DNA of 64,000 nucleotides from Pseudohongiella spirulinae (GCF_001444425.1 NZ_CP013189.1:992001-1056000); one strand, 5' to 3'; shown: positions 1 through 9,545, counted from the stretch's first letter. Notes: generated by a model from the sequence alone, not told the origin. A program made the numbers and translations.

Positions 1-344
1 CCGGCACGATCATTGCGAACGGTTCTGACTTTCCTGTAGAGCCGGCCAGCCCATTCTACGGTTTACATGCCGCGGTTACCCGACAGGATCGTAATAACGA
101 ACCGCCCGGTGGCTGGTTCCCAGAGGAGCGCATGACACATGAAGAGGCATTATTGAGCTTTACAGTTGATGCCGCGTTTGCTGCCCATCAAGAGGGTATT
201 CTGGGGACTCTGGAGCCCGGCAAACAAGCCGATTTTATTATTGTGGATCAGGATTATTTCGAAATACCGCCAGAAGATATCTGGACGATGAGTGCTGAAC
301 AAACCTGGGTAGGCGGTCGTCTGATTCATGAGACGGCGCAATGA
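1..344 (+). CDS. YtcJ-like amidohydrolase, C-terminal part (5' end outside window)
   Basis: The reading frame is open from the first bases (third base onward) and ends at 344, so only about 113 C-terminal residues are present. The visible part has GSDFPVEP, the C-terminal metal-ligand aspartate region of YtcJ-type (amidohydrolase_3) enzymes, followed by the composite-domain ending GTLEPGKQADFIIVD typical of metal-dependent hydrolases. It resembles the C-terminus of the amidohydrolase at 36132-37850 (GSDAPVEAG, VEVGKRADFSIFD), so the two are paralogues. Family members hydrolyse amide or ester bonds of mostly unknown substrates. Its stop overlaps the start of the next gene by ATGA, indicating translational coupling. 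Whether it carries a signal peptide cannot be seen. Confidence 0.88.
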   Translation, partial: GTIIANGSDFPVEPASPFYGLHAAVTRQDRNNEPPGGWFPEERMTHEEALLSFTVDAAFAAHQEGILGTLEPGKQADFIIVDQDYFEIPPEDIWTMSAEQTWVGGRLIHETAQ

Positions 345-1609
345 GCGGGCTCAGCAGGCGCAGCTTTCTGAATGCCTCGGTGGTTGCTGTTGCCAGCGCC
401 ACCGCACTCTCAGCCAGGTTTGCCAGGGCACAAACGGCGCTGGAACAGTTGATTGATCCGACATTGACGGGTGAGTCTTTCTGGAATCAGGTTCGACAGC
501 AGTTTCTGTTTACTGAAGAAAAAGTGCCGATGAACGCGGCGAATCTCTGTCCGTCTTTCAGCCGGGTTGCTGACGAAGTCAGTGCGCTGACGGTTGATAT
601 CGATCGTGATTGCTCGTTTAACAATCGCGCCAAATTTTCTTCATTGAAAGAGCTCGCGCGGGAGCGCATCGCCAGCCAGCTGAATGTGTCGGGAGACGAG
701 ATCGCCCTGGTCAGAAATACCAGTGAAGCCAACAATACCATCATCAGTGGTCTGGATCTGAAGGCTGGTGACGAGGTGGTGATCTGGCAGGAAAATCATC
801 CGACTAATCACGTTGCCTGGCAGGTGCGTGCGGCCAGACAAGGCTATACGGTACGAGTTGTTGAGACGCCGTCTCCGTTGCGCTCGCCGCAGGATCTGGT
901 TGACGCCTTCATGGCCAGGATTACTGACCGCACCCGGGTTCTCGCATTAACGCATGTGTCCAACGTGTCGGGTATCAAACTGCCGCTGGCAGAACTGGTA
1001 GCGGCTGCCCACGCGCGGGGTATTTACGTTCATGTTGATGGCGCGCAGACCTGGGGTGCCATGTCACTCGATTTGAGTGCACTGGCTGTGGATTCATTTA
1101 CGGCCAGTGCGCATAAATGGTACATGGGTCCCAAAGAAGTGGGTCTGCTGTTCGTGAAAGCCGAAAACATCGAGCGCATTTGGCCGCTTACCGTGGCTTC
1201 CGGTTGGGGTAGTGGTGTGCAGACCCGTCAGGCAGGTGCCCGCAAATTTGAATCGTTGGGGCAGCGTGATGATGCCGCTCTGGCAGCACTGGGTCTGACC
1301 GCTGCAATTCATGATGCAATTGGCCCTGAGCGTATTGAAAGACGGATTGTAGAATTGTCTCAAAAACTCAAGCAAGGTGTTGCAGGCTCGGGTTTGACCC
1401 TGGTTACGCCGATGGCCCAGGAGTTAAGTTTTGGTGTGTGCATTATTGCTGTGCCAGATGGGCGTGCTGGCGCTATTGCGGATCGACTTTACAATGACTT
1501 TGGCATTGCCGGTGCAGCAACAGGTGGGTTAAGACTTTGTCCCGGTATCTACAACATGCCTGACCATATTAACAGAGCTATTGTGGCGGCTGGCGCGCTT
1601 CTGGTTTAA
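341..1609 (+). CDS. Tat-exported aminotransferase class V / cysteine desulfurase-like protein
   Basis: A 422-residue protein with an N-terminal twin-arginine signal (SRRSFLNASVV, then a hydrophobic stretch ending in ARA). The body is a fold-type I PLP enzyme of the class V (NifS/CsdA-like) group: HVDGAQTWG holds the PLP-ring aspartate and TASAHKWYMGPKEVG holds the Schiff-base lysine, about residue 263. Substrate is unknown; related exported proteins are usually annotated only as aminotransferase class V or isopenicillin-N-epimerase-like. It starts within the stop codon of the upstream amidohydrolase (ATGA), so the two probably act together. Export through Tat fits a protein folded with its PLP cofactor before secretion. 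Confidence 0.9.
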   Translation: MSGLSRRSFLNASVVAVASATALSARFARAQTALEQLIDPTLTGESFWNQVRQQFLFTEEKVPMNAANLCPSFSRVADEVSALTVDIDRDCSFNNRAKFSSLKELARERIASQLNVSGDEIALVRNTSEANNTIISGLDLKAGDEVVIWQENHPTNHVAWQVRAARQGYTVRVVETPSPLRSPQDLVDAFMARITDRTRVLALTHVSNVSGIKLPLAELVAAAHARGIYVHVDGAQTWGAMSLDLSALAVDSFTASAHKWYMGPKEVGLLFVKAENIERIWPLTVASGWGSGVQTRQAGARKFESLGQRDDAALAALGLTAAIHDAIGPERIERRIVELSQKLKQGVAGSGLTLVTPMAQELSFGVCIIAVPDGRAGAIADRLYNDFGIAGAATGGLRLCPGIYNMPDHINRAIVAAGALLV

Positions 1610-1639
1610 AGCGGAAAATTTACTCGGGTTGGTCTTTGC

Positions 1640-3196
1640 ATGTTGTTAGAAGCGGTCTGGATTGGTTTTGCATTCAGCATTGGTTTGCTGGTGCGGGTTT
1701 TTGGTTTGCCTCCGCTGGTTGGCTACCTGGCTGCCGGTTTCGCCCTGTCAGTTTTTGCAGCTGATCTGGGTTTGCCGGTCGAATCCGGTGAAGTGCTTGA
1801 CCATGTAGCACATCTTGGTGTGCTGCTGCTGTTATTTTCTGTTGGTCTGAAGCTGAATCTGCGCAGTCTGGTCAAAGTCGAGGTGATTGGCAGTGGTCTG
1901 ATTCATTTTGCTGTGTCAGTGATGCTGCTGGCACCAGCCCTGTTCTGGGTCATGGATGTTGAACTGTACACTGCTGTCATGCTGGCAGTGGCGTTGGCGT
2001 TTTCCAGCACCGTACTGGCAGCCAAGGTGCTGGAAAACAAGCGCGAGTTGCGCGCTTTTCATGGCCGGATTGCTATAGGCATTCTGGTTGTTCAGGACTT
2101 GATTGCCCTGGTAGTGATGTCACTTGCCAGCGGTACAACACCGTCACCCTGGGCGTTGTTATTATTTTTGCTGCCATTAGCCCGACCTGTTTTGTACCGC
2201 CTGCTCGATGTCAGCGGTCATGACGAGCTACTGGTGCTTTTTGGCTTGCTGGTTGCGCTGGTGGTTGGCGGTTACGGTTTTGAGCTTGTAGGTCTGAGTT
2301 CCGAGTTGGGTGCGCTGGTGCTCGGTGCGCTGCTGGCCAAACACAGGCGAGCCGGCGAGTTGTCGAAATCCCTTTGGAGTATCAAAGAATTTTTCCTGGT
2401 TGGGTTCTTTCTGCAGATTGGCATCGGCGGTTTACCTGATCAACAGGCCTGGCTGTTTGCTGTGGTCATGACTGCATTGCTGCCGTTCAAATGGGTGTTG
2501 TTTTTTGCACTACTGGTGTTCTTCAAGTTGCGTGCCCGCAGCGCCTTCCTGAGCAGTCTGAGCCTGGCGAATTACAGTGAATTTGGCCTGATTGTTGCGA
2601 GCATTGTCCTGCCGGAGTGGCTGGTGCCATTAGCCCTGACTGCGGCATTGTCGTTTTTGTTCAGTGCGCCGCTTAATCGATTGGCCCATCCGCTCTATGA
2701 GCGTCTGGCGACGCGCCTGTTGCCATTTGAGCGAAACAGCCGTCATCCGGATGAACAGCCGGTATCGCTGGGCGACGCACAGGTGTTGATCATGGGGCTG
2801 GGCAGAACTGGCACGGCTGCCTACGATCATCTTAAGGATAAATGCCGTGTGATCGCGCTGGACTCCGACCCCGCTCGCGTAGAGATGCACGAACAGATGG
2901 GTCACAACGTCTTCTTTGCTGATGCTGAGGATCAGGTTTTCTGGCAAAGCCTGGACTTGGGCAAGGTGTCAGCAGTGATCCTGACAATCAATGATATGGA
3001 GGCCAAAATTATTGCCGCCAGGAAATTACGGTCAAGTGGATTCGAGGGTCAGATCGTCTCGCACAGTATGCACAGCGACGAGGCTGAAAAAATTATTGCA
3101 GCGGGTGCGGACCAGACCTATCTCACCATGTCAGAGGCAGGTGTCGGCCTGGCGGAGCATGTTTACCAGTCCGCGCTGGCGCCAACAGTTCGATGA
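1640..3196 (+). CDS. Kef/CPA2-type monovalent cation:proton antiporter with RCK domain
   Basis: 518 residues. The first ~370 are a run of about 12 hydrophobic segments typical of the CPA2 (Na+/H+ exchanger) domain. From about residue 380 a cytoplasmic Rossmann TrkA-N/RCK domain follows, with the dinucleotide-binding glycine motif GLGRTG and an acidic strand end (VIALDSD). KefB and KefC use this domain to gate K+ efflux with glutathione adducts and NADH. No KefF/KefG-type ancillary subunit is adjacent and the protein is shorter than E. coli KefB/C (about 600 residues), so the specific Kef name is not assigned. It is transcribed in the same direction as the aminotransferase, 30 bases downstream; the ribosome site is weak. 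Confidence 0.88.
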   Translation: MLLEAVWIGFAFSIGLLVRVFGLPPLVGYLAAGFALSVFAADLGLPVESGEVLDHVAHLGVLLLLFSVGLKLNLRSLVKVEVIGSGLIHFAVSVMLLAPALFWVMDVELYTAVMLAVALAFSSTVLAAKVLENKRELRAFHGRIAIGILVVQDLIALVVMSLASGTTPSPWALLLFLLPLARPVLYRLLDVSGHDELLVLFGLLVALVVGGYGFELVGLSSELGALVLGALLAKHRRAGELSKSLWSIKEFFLVGFFLQIGIGGLPDQQAWLFAVVMTALLPFKWVLFFALLVFFKLRARSAFLSSLSLANYSEFGLIVASIVLPEWLVPLALTAALSFLFSAPLNRLAHPLYERLATRLLPFERNSRHPDEQPVSLGDAQVLIMGLGRTGTAAYDHLKDKCRVIALDSDPARVEMHEQMGHNVFFADAEDQVFWQSLDLGKVSAVILTINDMEAKIIAARKLRSSGFEGQIVSHSMHSDEAEKIIAAGADQTYLTMSEAGVGLAEHVYQSALAPTVR

Positions 3197-3219
3197 AAGT
3201 CGCCTGCTGCTCAGTAAGA

Positions 3220-3873
3220 TTATCTCGCCGCCTTCAAAGAGACTTCCAATAAGCCGTCGCGTCTGAGTACGCTGTGGTTGACGGCAAAACCTTTCAGCAT
3301 GCCGGTGACACGCGCCTGCGGGCGTGGGAAGGAAGTTAATGCTGAATATGTTCCGGGTCTCACAGATATTTCGCCTGGACTGTGAATACCGTATTCCCTG
3401 TTCATGACATCGGGTGATGGTTTGAGCAGCAGGTAGGCATGAGCCAGAGTTTCCGGTTTTATAAATGGTCGTAGGGCTTCTGAAAACGCAGCCAGTGGGA
3501 TATCATCCAGATAGTTAAAGAAATCCCAGAACAGGCAGACATCAAACCGGGTGGATGCTTCAAAACTCATTGCTGACTGAAAAGTTTTCAGCCAGGCATC
3601 ATACAGTGATTGTTCCTCAGCTTTCTTGTCGATGACCTGCCCGACGGGCTGGGTGTTCTTTATTTTTGGGGGTGAAAACAGGGCCTCATGGAACGCGCTG
3701 AAGTGTAGGCGACATCGACGGGATCCGAAATAACTGACAGTCTCTTTGACGCCCATGCCGACGTCCAGCACCATCAGTGGTGACCTGTTTTCCAGGCGTT
3801 CAATGATGTCCGGCATCAGGCGTGACGGCAGTATCTCGGTTGACGTCATTGACAACTGCTCTGCAAGGTTCAC
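3220..3873 (-). CDS. Small methyltransferase-like protein, function unknown
   Basis: 217 residues. VLDVGMGVKETVSYFG resembles motif I of a Rossmann SAM-dependent methyltransferase and FDVCLFWDFFNYLDD resembles the later strand-4 region, but the glycine motif is imperfect, so catalytic activity is uncertain. No signal or membrane segment is visible. The GTG start at 3873 lies two bases after the bactofilin stop, so the pair is almost certainly one operon and this protein may act in envelope or cytoskeletal work with bactofilin. No strong ribosome-binding site precedes it; coupling to the upstream stop probably drives translation. It converges on the antiporter gene with only 23 bases between stops. 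Confidence 0.7.
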   Translation of the reverse strand: MNLAEQLSMTSTEILPSRLMPDIIERLENRSPLMVLDVGMGVKETVSYFGSRRCRLHFSAFHEALFSPPKIKNTQPVGQVIDKKAEEQSLYDAWLKTFQSAMSFEASTRFDVCLFWDFFNYLDDIPLAAFSEALRPFIKPETLAHAYLLLKPSPDVMNREYGIHSPGEISVRPGTYSALTSFPRPQARVTGMLKGFAVNHSVLRRDGLLEVSLKAAR

Positions 3874-3875
3874 TA

Positions 3876-4382
3876 TCAGGCGGGTTTGTCTGATTGACTC
3901 GTAGACTTGAGAGATGATGCGCTGACATTGCTGTTTGCATGGCTGGGATCAATGTCAATTGTACCCTTGAAGCGCGCGCCTTCTTCCAGTGTCATTTTAG
4001 GTGTGACAATATTGCCCTTGATTTTGCTGCTGCTGGTAACGATTACTTTTTCCTTGCCAGTAATATCGCCGTCAACTTCTCCGTCAATGCGAATGACTTT
4101 GGCTGTAATGTCAGCATTCAGTTTGCCTGTTTTGCCAACCGTCAGCTCATGAGCGGCCAGACTGACTGAGCCATCGACCTGGCCTTCAATGAGCAGATTC
4201 TCGTCGCCACTGATGTCGCCTTTAACCTTGATTGTCGCGCCAAGTACGGCAGATTTGCCTGAGCCGCCGACGGCAGGTGCCTGGTAGGAGCCGGCGGGAG
4301 CTGTGCTCTGCGGGGCCTGTGATGCGGGCGCGTCGTTTCTGTCCTGGGGTTTATCCTTGTTTCTGTCGAACATATTACTCAC
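3876..4382 (-). CDS. Bactofilin (polymer-forming cytoskeletal protein)
   Basis: 168 residues. A Gln/Pro/Ala-rich flexible N-terminus (about 1-45) precedes a bactofilin (DUF583) domain made of repeated short beta strands with the typical pattern IKGDISGDENLLIEGQVDG, IDGEVDGDITGKEKVIV, KIKGNIVTPKMTLEEGARF. Bactofilins polymerise without nucleotide into filaments that position cell-wall enzymes or other envelope machinery. A disordered Ser-rich tail follows. No M23 peptidase partner (the BacA/LmdC arrangement) is adjacent; the downstream partner is the methyltransferase-like gene. It is divergent from the EAL gene across a 203-base gap. Confidence 0.9.
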   Translation of the reverse strand: MSNMFDRNKDKPQDRNDAPASQAPQSTAPAGSYQAPAVGGSGKSAVLGATIKVKGDISGDENLLIEGQVDGSVSLAAHELTVGKTGKLNADITAKVIRIDGEVDGDITGKEKVIVTSSSKIKGNIVTPKMTLEEGARFKGTIDIDPSHANSNVSASSLKSTSQSDKPA

Positions 4383-4585
4383 CGCTGTGTGTTGTGGTTA
4401 TCGCGTTGAATGTAGCAAGTTACTCTATGGCTGACAATGCTGACATCAAAATTGTTAACTGCTTAACATTATTAAAAGCTGTAGCCTTCGTGGGGGTGAC
4501 AGTTGGCTAAGACTGTCCTAGGATGGTTTCATAAAATAATAAAGAGCACTTACCCGGAGTAATTGCCGCATGACTCATCGTTAAT

Positions 4586-6172
4586 ATGCGCCGATTCAGA
4601 GTTGTTCTGCTCATCTCTGTTCTTACTTTAATGACGGCCTTTGGGCCGCCACTGCTATCGTTGTATCTGGCCCGCCAGCAGGGACTCACTGCCGAGCAGG
4701 AGAGGGTTCGGGGTTATGCCGATGTGGTAGCCCAGCGCTCCGACCGGGCTGTTTCGCAAATGCAGGAGGCTATTGACACGCTGATTGCGGTTAATGCGGA
4801 TGATGTTTGTTCAGATGCCATGATATTGCGCATGCGGCAACTCAGTCTCCGGGGGGAATTCCTGAAGGCGGTTGGTGCTTCTTCTGATAATCGTTTGTTA
4901 TGTTCTTCCCTGGGCTTGCATCAGCCACCTATTGATCTGGGAGATCCTGCAGAAATTACCGTTCAGGGTACTGCTCTGCGTTATACAGCGCCTCTGCTTG
5001 AGGCCGAGGGCGTGCCGTATATCTCTATCGCCAGGAATGGATTTATCGCCATGGCGCATCGCAATCAGGCCGTTGATATGGCGCTTGGTATCGACGGTGC
5101 CATTCTGGCAACCTTTAATCCCCTCAACGGGGAATTACGAACTGCCAGTGGGGATGTGCCTGCAAGCTGGATTGACCGGATTGAGGGCAGACGTTCCACT
5201 GAGTTTGTTGATAATGGGTACGTAGTGGCTGCGTTGTTGTCTGATCAGGTAACTCTGACAGGTGCGATCGCCGCAGTGCCTTTAAGATATCTGGACGAGC
5301 GGGTGCGTCAGATTAATTGGCGATTACTCCCGTTTTCTCTGCTGGCGGCCTTGATTTTGACCCTGGGACTGCTTTATCTGGCCAGGCAGCAGGTGTCTAT
5401 GGCTTCGCAGATCCGTCAGGGTCTGCGGCGCAATGAATTCTATCTGGAGTACCAGCCGGTCATTGAGCTGGCGACCGGGCGCTGGACAGGTGCAGAGGCG
5501 CTGTTGCGCTGGCGCCGCCGCAATGGTGAAGTCATCTATCCTGATGTATTTATTCCTGTGGCCGAAAACAGCGGCCTGATCAGTCGACTGTCAGAGCAGG
5601 TCATTGCCATAATAGAAAAGGACATGGCCCAATTCCTCGGTGATCACCCGCTGATGATGATTGCCATGAATTTCTCTGCCAGCGATATCCAGGTAGACAC
5701 AACTGCCCGGCGTCTGTTCGACATGATTGAGCGCAATAAGCTGGGCTCGGGACAATTGATGGTCGAACTGACCGAGCGGATGCTGGTTGATCCGGACAAG
5801 GCGCGTCAGTTGATGGGGCAATTGAATGATCACAATATCCCGGTGGCGGTGGATGATTTTGGTACCGGCTACAGCAGTCTGTCCTATCTGGAATCCATGC
5901 CATTTGACTGCCTGAAGATAGACCGCTTGTTTGTAGAAGCGATTGATCGTCAGGCCGCTACCAGCCGCGTCGTACTGCATATTATTGAAATGGCGGCAGC
6001 CCTGGGCCTTAACGTAGTGGCCGAGGGGGTAGAGACTGAAGGTCAGGCCCAATTTTTGAGAGAACACGGTGTCCGGTATGCGCAAGGCTGGCTGTACAGT
6101 AAATCACTCCGTGCAGAAGACTTCATTGCAGGGTATTCTCAGCAGTTGAACTATCATCAGCTGAAGCAATAG
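4586..6172 (+). CDS. Membrane c-di-GMP phosphodiesterase with CSS sensor and EAL domain
   Basis: 528 residues. A first membrane segment (about 7-25) is followed by a periplasmic domain carrying the CSS signature (LLCSSLG, with a second cysteine in DDVCSDA); in E. coli PdeB/PdeC-type enzymes these cysteines form a redox-sensing disulfide controlled by DsbA/DsbB. A second membrane segment lies near 245-265, then an EAL domain. Catalytic elements are complete: EALLRW, MNFSASD, ELTERML, DDFGTGYSSL, LKIDRLFV, AEGVET. It should hydrolyse c-di-GMP to pGpG under control of periplasmic redox or envelope state. The ATG at 4586 lacks a good ribosome site. The pip gene follows after 15 bases. Confidence 0.92.
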   Translation: MRRFRVVLLISVLTLMTAFGPPLLSLYLARQQGLTAEQERVRGYADVVAQRSDRAVSQMQEAIDTLIAVNADDVCSDAMILRMRQLSLRGEFLKAVGASSDNRLLCSSLGLHQPPIDLGDPAEITVQGTALRYTAPLLEAEGVPYISIARNGFIAMAHRNQAVDMALGIDGAILATFNPLNGELRTASGDVPASWIDRIEGRRSTEFVDNGYVVAALLSDQVTLTGAIAAVPLRYLDERVRQINWRLLPFSLLAALILTLGLLYLARQQVSMASQIRQGLRRNEFYLEYQPVIELATGRWTGAEALLRWRRRNGEVIYPDVFIPVAENSGLISRLSEQVIAIIEKDMAQFLGDHPLMMIAMNFSASDIQVDTTARRLFDMIERNKLGSGQLMVELTERMLVDPDKARQLMGQLNDHNIPVAVDDFGTGYSSLSYLESMPFDCLKIDRLFVEAIDRQAATSRVVLHIIEMAAALGLNVVAEGVETEGQAQFLREHGVRYAQGWLYSKSLRAEDFIAGYSQQLNYHQLKQ

Positions 6173-6187
6173 CCGAACGGACCTGTC

Positions 6188-7129
6188 ATGACAAGCCTGT
6201 ATCCTCCTATCGAACCGTCCAACAGCGGTATGTTGGCTGTTTCCCCTTTACATACTCTGTATTTCGAAGAAGCCGGTAACCCTCAGGGTAAACCAGTCGT
6301 ATTTCTGCACGGGGGCCCAGGTGGCGGCTGTACCGCCGATCACCGACGTTATTTCGATCCGCAGAAATGGCGCATTGTGCTGTTTGATCAGCGTGGCTGC
6401 GGACGCAGTACGCCGTTTGCCGAATTGAGGGAAAACACCACCTGGGATCTGGTGGACGACATCGAGCGTCTGCGTGAACATTTACAAATACGCCGGTGGG
6501 CGGTGTTTGGCGGCTCCTGGGGGTCGACCCTGTCACTGGCATACGCCATCAAACACGCTCAGGTTTGCACCGAGCTGTTTCTTAGAGGCATATTTTTGCT
6601 TCGCAAACAGGAAATTGACTGGTTCTACCAGCAGGGGTGCTCACGCCTGTTTCCCGATTTGTGGGAGCAGTATCTGGCGCCGATTCCTGAAAATGAACGC
6701 TCCGATCTGGTCGCCGCCTATTATCGTCGCCTGACCTCGGATGATGCGCAGGTGCGACGGCAGGCAGCGCAGGCATGGTCGATCTGGGAAGGTTCTACGT
6801 CAAAGCTGATGTTTGATTCTGGTGCAGCACAACAATTTGGTGATGCGCATTTTGCTGAGGCCTTTGCCCGAATTGAGTGTCATTATTTCACTAACAAGGG
6901 CTTTTTCCCCACTGACAATTACCTGCTGGAGAATGCAGCTACAATCCGTCATATCCCCACAGTGATTGTGCATGGCCGGTACGATGTGATCTGCCCGGTG
7001 GAAAATGCCTGGCAGCTGCATAAAGCATTACCTGACTCGCATTTGCACATTGTTGCGGATGCCGGGCATTCGCTGTCTGAATCTGGGATCAGCGCCCGCA
7101 TGATTGAGTACACCGATCAATGGAGTTAA
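6188..7129 (+). CDS. pip: Proline iminopeptidase
   Basis: 313 residues, the usual length for the S33 family. It has the oxyanion motif HGGPGGG (41-47), the nucleophile elbow GGSWGS with Ser110, DQRGCGRS, and the Asp/His pair in VHGRYDVICP and DAGHSLSE. Proline iminopeptidase removes N-terminal proline from peptides in the cytoplasm; no signal peptide is present. The gene sits 15 bases after the EAL phosphodiesterase and its end overlaps the next flavoprotein gene by 10 bases, so the three are probably co-transcribed although functionally unrelated. Confidence 0.95.
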   Translation: MTSLYPPIEPSNSGMLAVSPLHTLYFEEAGNPQGKPVVFLHGGPGGGCTADHRRYFDPQKWRIVLFDQRGCGRSTPFAELRENTTWDLVDDIERLREHLQIRRWAVFGGSWGSTLSLAYAIKHAQVCTELFLRGIFLLRKQEIDWFYQQGCSRLFPDLWEQYLAPIPENERSDLVAAYYRRLTSDDAQVRRQAAQAWSIWEGSTSKLMFDSGAAQQFGDAHFAEAFARIECHYFTNKGFFPTDNYLLENAATIRHIPTVIVHGRYDVICPVENAWQLHKALPDSHLHIVADAGHSLSESGISARMIEYTDQWS

Positions 7130-8394
7130 CTGACAGCTTGAACGCGACTGAAATCAGTGTGCCGGCCCTTGTCATTGGCGGTGGTCCGGCCGGTTTAATG
7201 GCGGCGCAGCAGCTGGCCCGGGAACTCGGGCAGATTGTGGTATGTGACGCTATGCCTTCAATCGGGCGCAAATTCTTGCGGGCTGGTATCGGTGGCCTCA
7301 ATCTGACTCACAGTGAGTCGGAAGAAAAATTTCGCGCTCACTTCTCTGGTTCCGTGCCGGTGAACCCGTGGCTGGATGAATTTGGCACCCGGCAGGTTCT
7401 GGATTGGGCGACAGATCTCGGTATGGAGACGTTTGTGGGCAGTTCCGGTCGCATCTTCCCGACGCAGATGAAGGCGTCACCTCTGCTGCGCGCCTGGCTG
7501 GGACGGCTGCAGGACAATGGTGTGCAGTTCAGAACCCGGCACCGATGGACAGGGTTGCAACGTGACGGTGATGACTATCGATTTCACTTCACCACACCGG
7601 ATGGCGGGCTGACTGTTCGGACCGGTGTATGTGTGCTGGCACTGGGAGGTGGCAGCTGGTCCAGATTGGGTTCAGACGGTCAGTGGCGGGCACTGTTAAG
7701 CAAAGCAGGTATTGAGTCCCTGCCATTGCGTCCTGCCAATTGTGGATTTGATTTTAACTGGACAGAACATTTTAACGAGCGTTTCGCAGGTGCGGCATTG
7801 AAGGCGGTCAGGCTTTCTGTTGACGCGGGTGACAGTGTCAGACACCGCATCGGCGAAGCAACCATCAGCCGGCAGGGGATAGAAGGAAGTCTGGTCTATC
7901 ACTTTTCAGCATTAATCCGTGATCAAATTGATAGTCGCGGGCAATGTACTTTGCACTGGGATCTGTTGCCGGACTGGACTGATGAGAAGATCAGCCGTCA
8001 GATCAGTCTGCCTCAGGGCAAGATGTCCATGAGTAATTTTTTACGTAAACGTCTGGGACTGTCGGCAGTGAAAATAGCCCTGCTGAGGGAGCTGGCACCT
8101 GACTCCTTGCGTGATCGAGTATTGCTTGCTCAGGCGATTAAACACCTGCCGATGACGGTCAGGGCGACGCGCCCCGTGGACGAGGCGATCAGCACAGCCG
8201 GCGGTATTCCTGAGTCGGAAATGACCCGGCATTTGATGCTGCGACGGTTGCCGGGCGTATTCTGTGCCGGTGAAATGCTGGACTGGGAAGCGCCGACTGG
8301 CGGATACTTGTTGACTGCATGTCTGGCCAGTGGTCGTATTGCCGGGCTGGCTGCGCTAAACTTCACACGAGAAACTGCACCGGACGATACATAA
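7120..8394 (+). CDS. NAD(P)/FAD-dependent oxidoreductase, BaiN/HI0933 (YhiN-like) family
   Basis: 424 residues. The N-terminus has the FAD-binding Rossmann motif VIGGGPAGLMAAQQLARE, then GRKFLRAGIGGLNLTHSE and the family signature CVLALGGGSWSRLGSDG; the C-terminus has FCAGEMLDWEAPTGGYLLTACLASG, closing over the flavin. This matches the flavoproteins annotated as TIGR03862/HI0933-like. The physiological substrate of most members is unknown; BaiN in gut clostridia acts on bile-acid intermediates, which should not be transferred here. It overlaps pip by 10 bases, and the GGDEF gene starts six bases after its stop. Confidence 0.88.
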   Translation: MELTDSLNATEISVPALVIGGGPAGLMAAQQLARELGQIVVCDAMPSIGRKFLRAGIGGLNLTHSESEEKFRAHFSGSVPVNPWLDEFGTRQVLDWATDLGMETFVGSSGRIFPTQMKASPLLRAWLGRLQDNGVQFRTRHRWTGLQRDGDDYRFHFTTPDGGLTVRTGVCVLALGGGSWSRLGSDGQWRALLSKAGIESLPLRPANCGFDFNWTEHFNERFAGAALKAVRLSVDAGDSVRHRIGEATISRQGIEGSLVYHFSALIRDQIDSRGQCTLHWDLLPDWTDEKISRQISLPQGKMSMSNFLRKRLGLSAVKIALLRELAPDSLRDRVLLAQAIKHLPMTVRATRPVDEAISTAGGIPESEMTRHLMLRRLPGVFCAGEMLDWEAPTGGYLLTACLASGRIAGLAALNFTRETAPDDT

Positions 8395-8399
8395 CAACA

Positions 8400-9545
8400 A
8401 TGCAGCTTGATATCAGCACGCTATCATTATTGTTCATCACCCAGGGATTTACGTCATTTCTGGTGATTTACCTCATCTGGCGTATCAACAGCAAATTGCC
8501 CGGTGTCAAGTTCTGGATGTATGGCACGTTGTTGAATATTTTTTCGTCAATAACCCTGCTGCTCAATGCTCAGCTAAGTTGGGCTGAAGGCTGGGGACCG
8601 TTTGTCAGCAACAGTATCAGTCTGCCTGCCAATCTGCTGGTCATGGAAGGCTCCCTGCGTTTTATGGGTTACAGCTCGCGGCGGCGCTGGAACGCCATGT
8701 TGTTGCTGATACCTGTCTTTATCATCGGCTCCTGGATTAATCGACTGGATCCGGCACCGCGTTATATCTTCCACGATTCTTTTACGATGACCTTCTCGCT
8801 GGTTTCGGCCGTGGTTCTGCTTTGTGGTGCAAAATCCAGGGAGGAGCGCACGGCCAATCTGCTGGCCTCCGTTAGTGGGTTACTGCTGACGTTAACCATC
8901 GGCTGGCGCTGGCTATTGGCGGTGACCGGCAATCATCAGGTAATGCTGGGTGTGGAGTCTCCGGCAACCCAATGGTATCTGTTTGGTGGGGTGACGACTC
9001 ATGTGGCCTGGATTTTTGGCCTCAGTGTGGCCTGTTATTACCGCTCGCGCCTGCAGGTGCTGCAATTGGCGCGGGAGGATGCGCTAACCGGATTGCCTAA
9101 CCGGCGCAGTATCGATGAACTGATTGGTCAAAGTTTGACGGACCACAGGCGAAGCGAGGAGCGCTTTGCGGTGATCATGATCGATGTGAATGATTTCAAG
9201 CAGGTCAATGACAGTTTTGGTCACAGTGCGGGTGATTTTCTGCTGCGCGAGGTTGCGCTGCGATTGCAGAATGCGATTCGCGAGTCCGATTTTGCCGGTC
9301 GACTTGGTGGTGATGAGTTTGTCGTGCTGGCGCGCCATATTGACAACAATAACAGTCTGGATCTGTTGATTGAACGCATCCGCAGTCACCTGAATGGCCC
9401 TCTGACCATGCCCAGTGGCATTTACCATGTAGAGGTCAGCATTGGCGCGGCGCTTTGTCCTGACGACGGGGTGACAGCCGATCAGTTGCTGGGGGCAGCG
9501 GATACACGCATGTACAGGGACAAGAACAGACTTAAAAAACAATAA
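8400..9545 (+). CDS. Membrane-anchored diguanylate cyclase (GGDEF)
   Basis: 381 residues from the ATG at 8400; an earlier in-frame codon at 8319 would run through the flavoprotein gene and is unlikely. The first ~215 residues contain six or seven hydrophobic segments with no recognised sensor family. The C-terminal GGDEF domain begins at ARLQVLQLAREDALTGLPNRR. The active site is GRLGGDEF, preceded five residues earlier by RESD, an intact RxxD inhibitory site, so the enzyme should make c-di-GMP and be product-inhibited. Together with the EAL enzyme at 4586 it forms a local pair of opposing c-di-GMP enzymes. Confidence 0.92.
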   Translation: MQLDISTLSLLFITQGFTSFLVIYLIWRINSKLPGVKFWMYGTLLNIFSSITLLLNAQLSWAEGWGPFVSNSISLPANLLVMEGSLRFMGYSSRRRWNAMLLLIPVFIIGSWINRLDPAPRYIFHDSFTMTFSLVSAVVLLCGAKSREERTANLLASVSGLLLTLTIGWRWLLAVTGNHQVMLGVESPATQWYLFGGVTTHVAWIFGLSVACYYRSRLQVLQLAREDALTGLPNRRSIDELIGQSLTDHRRSEERFAVIMIDVNDFKQVNDSFGHSAGDFLLREVALRLQNAIRESDFAGRLGGDEFVVLARHIDNNNSLDLLIERIRSHLNGPLTMPSGIYHVEVSIGAALCPDDGVTADQLLGAADTRMYRDKNRLKKQ

